A model generated the notes under the pieces. That model was not told where the DNA came from and did no database searches. It worked only from the letters and a program-made list of their open reading frames with translations. From Limisphaerales bacterium (lineage in GTDB: Bacteria > Verrucomicrobiota > Verrucomicrobiia > Limisphaerales > UBA8199), in NCBI GenBank assembly GCA_025356925.1, contig JANXQE010000368.1, positions 1 through 6,249 of the forward strand: a DNA stretch of 6,249 nucleotides. Direction: 5' to 3'. Made by a program: the position numbers and the translations under genes. Shown piece by piece: positions 5,539-6,249 of the stretch (position 1 is its first letter; every line of letters begins with the position of its first letter).

Positions 5539-6186
5539 ATGGCGCTGAGCTTAAAAATGCTGAATACGTCGGCACAATGGAGTGTGCTAAGACACGGGTC
5601 CCGGGTATTTGGGCTGTTGGGAAAAGCGACCCCCTTTGGACTTTCCTCCTTCACGCGTCATGACATCGGGCGCGCCTGGGCCCTGACGGCCGAGTTTGGC
5701 TGCCTTCGCTTGGAACGGCTCTCCGGCGAGGAAGAGGTGACCACCGAACAATTGGTTCTGCCAACTCCGTTCTCTTATGAGTACGGCATCGACGGGGTCA
5801 GCGACTCATCGGACACAACACGCGCCATCTTTGGGCTTTCCCCGGCAGAACTCGAAGAATTGGTGTCGGTGCTGCGCCGCGGCAGTTTCCCGGTGTTAGG
5901 CTTCTCGCAAGTGGATCTGCGCTGTAGTATCAGTGGTTGCACAATCCCGGGCTATTGGCCGCACGTTGTGGTCTCCAATATTGCCCTCTATGGAAACGTG
6001 GTATCGTTGGAGACCTTCGTGCGCATTGTGGTGGCCTCGCTGCCACAAGGTCAACTGGCGGTCCGGTTTCCAGCCCTCCAACAGGTTATCAAACAGATGA
6101 TGAAGCTGATGGCAACTCAGCGCCGCGGTGTCTTGTATAGCCGCGAAATGCTGGAACTGGTTCCACCCACACCCCTGGCGGCCTAG
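5539..6186 (+). CDS. Hypothetical protein of unknown family
   Basis: A 215-residue open frame from the ATG at 5539; a second in-frame ATG at 5557 would remove six residues. I do not recognise it. The composition is protein-like: an N-terminal region with GLLGKATPFGLSS, an acidic stretch around 63-70, a probable helix LSPAELEELVSVLRRG (100-115), a strand-rich part with C129 and C134 (DLRCSISGC), a hydrophobic segment WPHVVVSNIALYGNVVSL (140-157), and a basic C-terminal helix (about 177-196). No signal peptide or clear membrane span is visible. It uses more A/T-ending and rare codons (TTA, CTA, AGT, AGA) than the GTPase operon, which may mean low expression or a different origin. No neighbour on the same strand is visible, so context gives no function. 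A chance open frame is possible but less likely at this length. Confidence 0.65.
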   Translation: MALSLKMLNTSAQWSVLRHGSRVFGLLGKATPFGLSSFTRHDIGRAWALTAEFGCLRLERLSGEEEVTTEQLVLPTPFSYEYGIDGVSDSSDTTRAIFGLSPAELEELVSVLRRGSFPVLGFSQVDLRCSISGCTIPGYWPHVVVSNIALYGNVVSLETFVRIVVASLPQGQLAVRFPALQQVIKQMMKLMATQRRGVLYSREMLELVPPTPLAA

Positions 6187-6202
6187 CCCCTTAACCCGTA
6201 GC

Positions 6203-6219
6203 GCAGATTGTTAAGCTGC
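6203..6219. repeat. Short imperfect inverted repeat, possible dispersed repeat fragment
   Basis: GCAGATT (6203-6209) pairs with AAGCTGC (6213-6219) across a 3-base loop with one mismatch, 17 bases after the stop of the hypothetical gene. There is no T-tract, so it is a poor intrinsic terminator. The GTAGCGCAGATT-type wording resembles short dispersed palindromic repeats I associate with verrucomicrobial genomes, but this is memory only and only one copy is in the window. Confidence 0.2.
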
Positions 6220-6249
6220 CGGGCAAGTCAACGGGGTCAGGTTGGCGGC

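Noticed and set aside
5277..5654. 125-codon minus-strand open frame crossing the gap between the CDGSH gene and the hypothetical gene
   Set aside because: It overlaps the start of both neighbours in other frames, and its translation (many Ser, Arg, Pro) has no family features.
1..6249. CRISPR array, tRNA, insertion sequence or prophage signs
   Set aside because: No regularly spaced direct repeats, no tRNA-like cloverleaf, no transposase or integrase reading frame and no terminal inverted repeats were seen.

Overview
The window looks like a GC-rich bacterial chromosome segment built around a Ras-like MglA GTPase module. It holds a complete MglA, an MglB partner and three further roadblock/LC7-type domains, in two divergently transcribed gene clusters. 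Protein style, missing Shine-Dalgarno motifs and gene content suggest a verrucomicrobial-type or related lineage. No rRNA or marker gene is present, so this is only a guess.

Left part (minus strand, 1460 down to 1): a phosphorylatable receiver domain fused to a PATAN/DUF4388 domain and a divergent C-terminal roadblock-like domain. It overlaps by 13 bases a 100-residue small roadblock-like protein. 15 bases further on, a third, helical protein starts and runs off the window edge. Middle (1461-2127): 667 bases without a convincing gene, probably the shared control region. It carries several inverted repeats, including three back-to-back hairpins at 1991-2034, upstream of the rightward operon.

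Right operon (plus strand, 2128-5056): a 609-residue scaffold-like protein (two copies of an unnamed ~90-residue domain, a long Pro/Ala linker and a C-terminal roadblock domain), then MglA, then MglB, with gaps of 3 bases and 1 base. By analogy with Myxococcus and Thermus, MglA would be a GTP-controlled switch and MglB its GAP/exchange partner. The scaffold would recruit or localise MglA, and the response regulator would bring in a two-component signal. The output (type IV pili, gliding, polarity, secretion) cannot be seen here.

Far right: a convergent tandem-CDGSH iron-sulfur protein (5090-5326, minus), then an unrecognised 215-residue protein (5539-6186, plus) with more A/T-ending codons than the operon. 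Neither has an evident link to the GTPase module. The most interesting item is the GTPase module itself: an unusual roadblock-rich arrangement with an uncharacterised duplicated domain and an Ala at the Ras Gly12-equivalent position of MglA.
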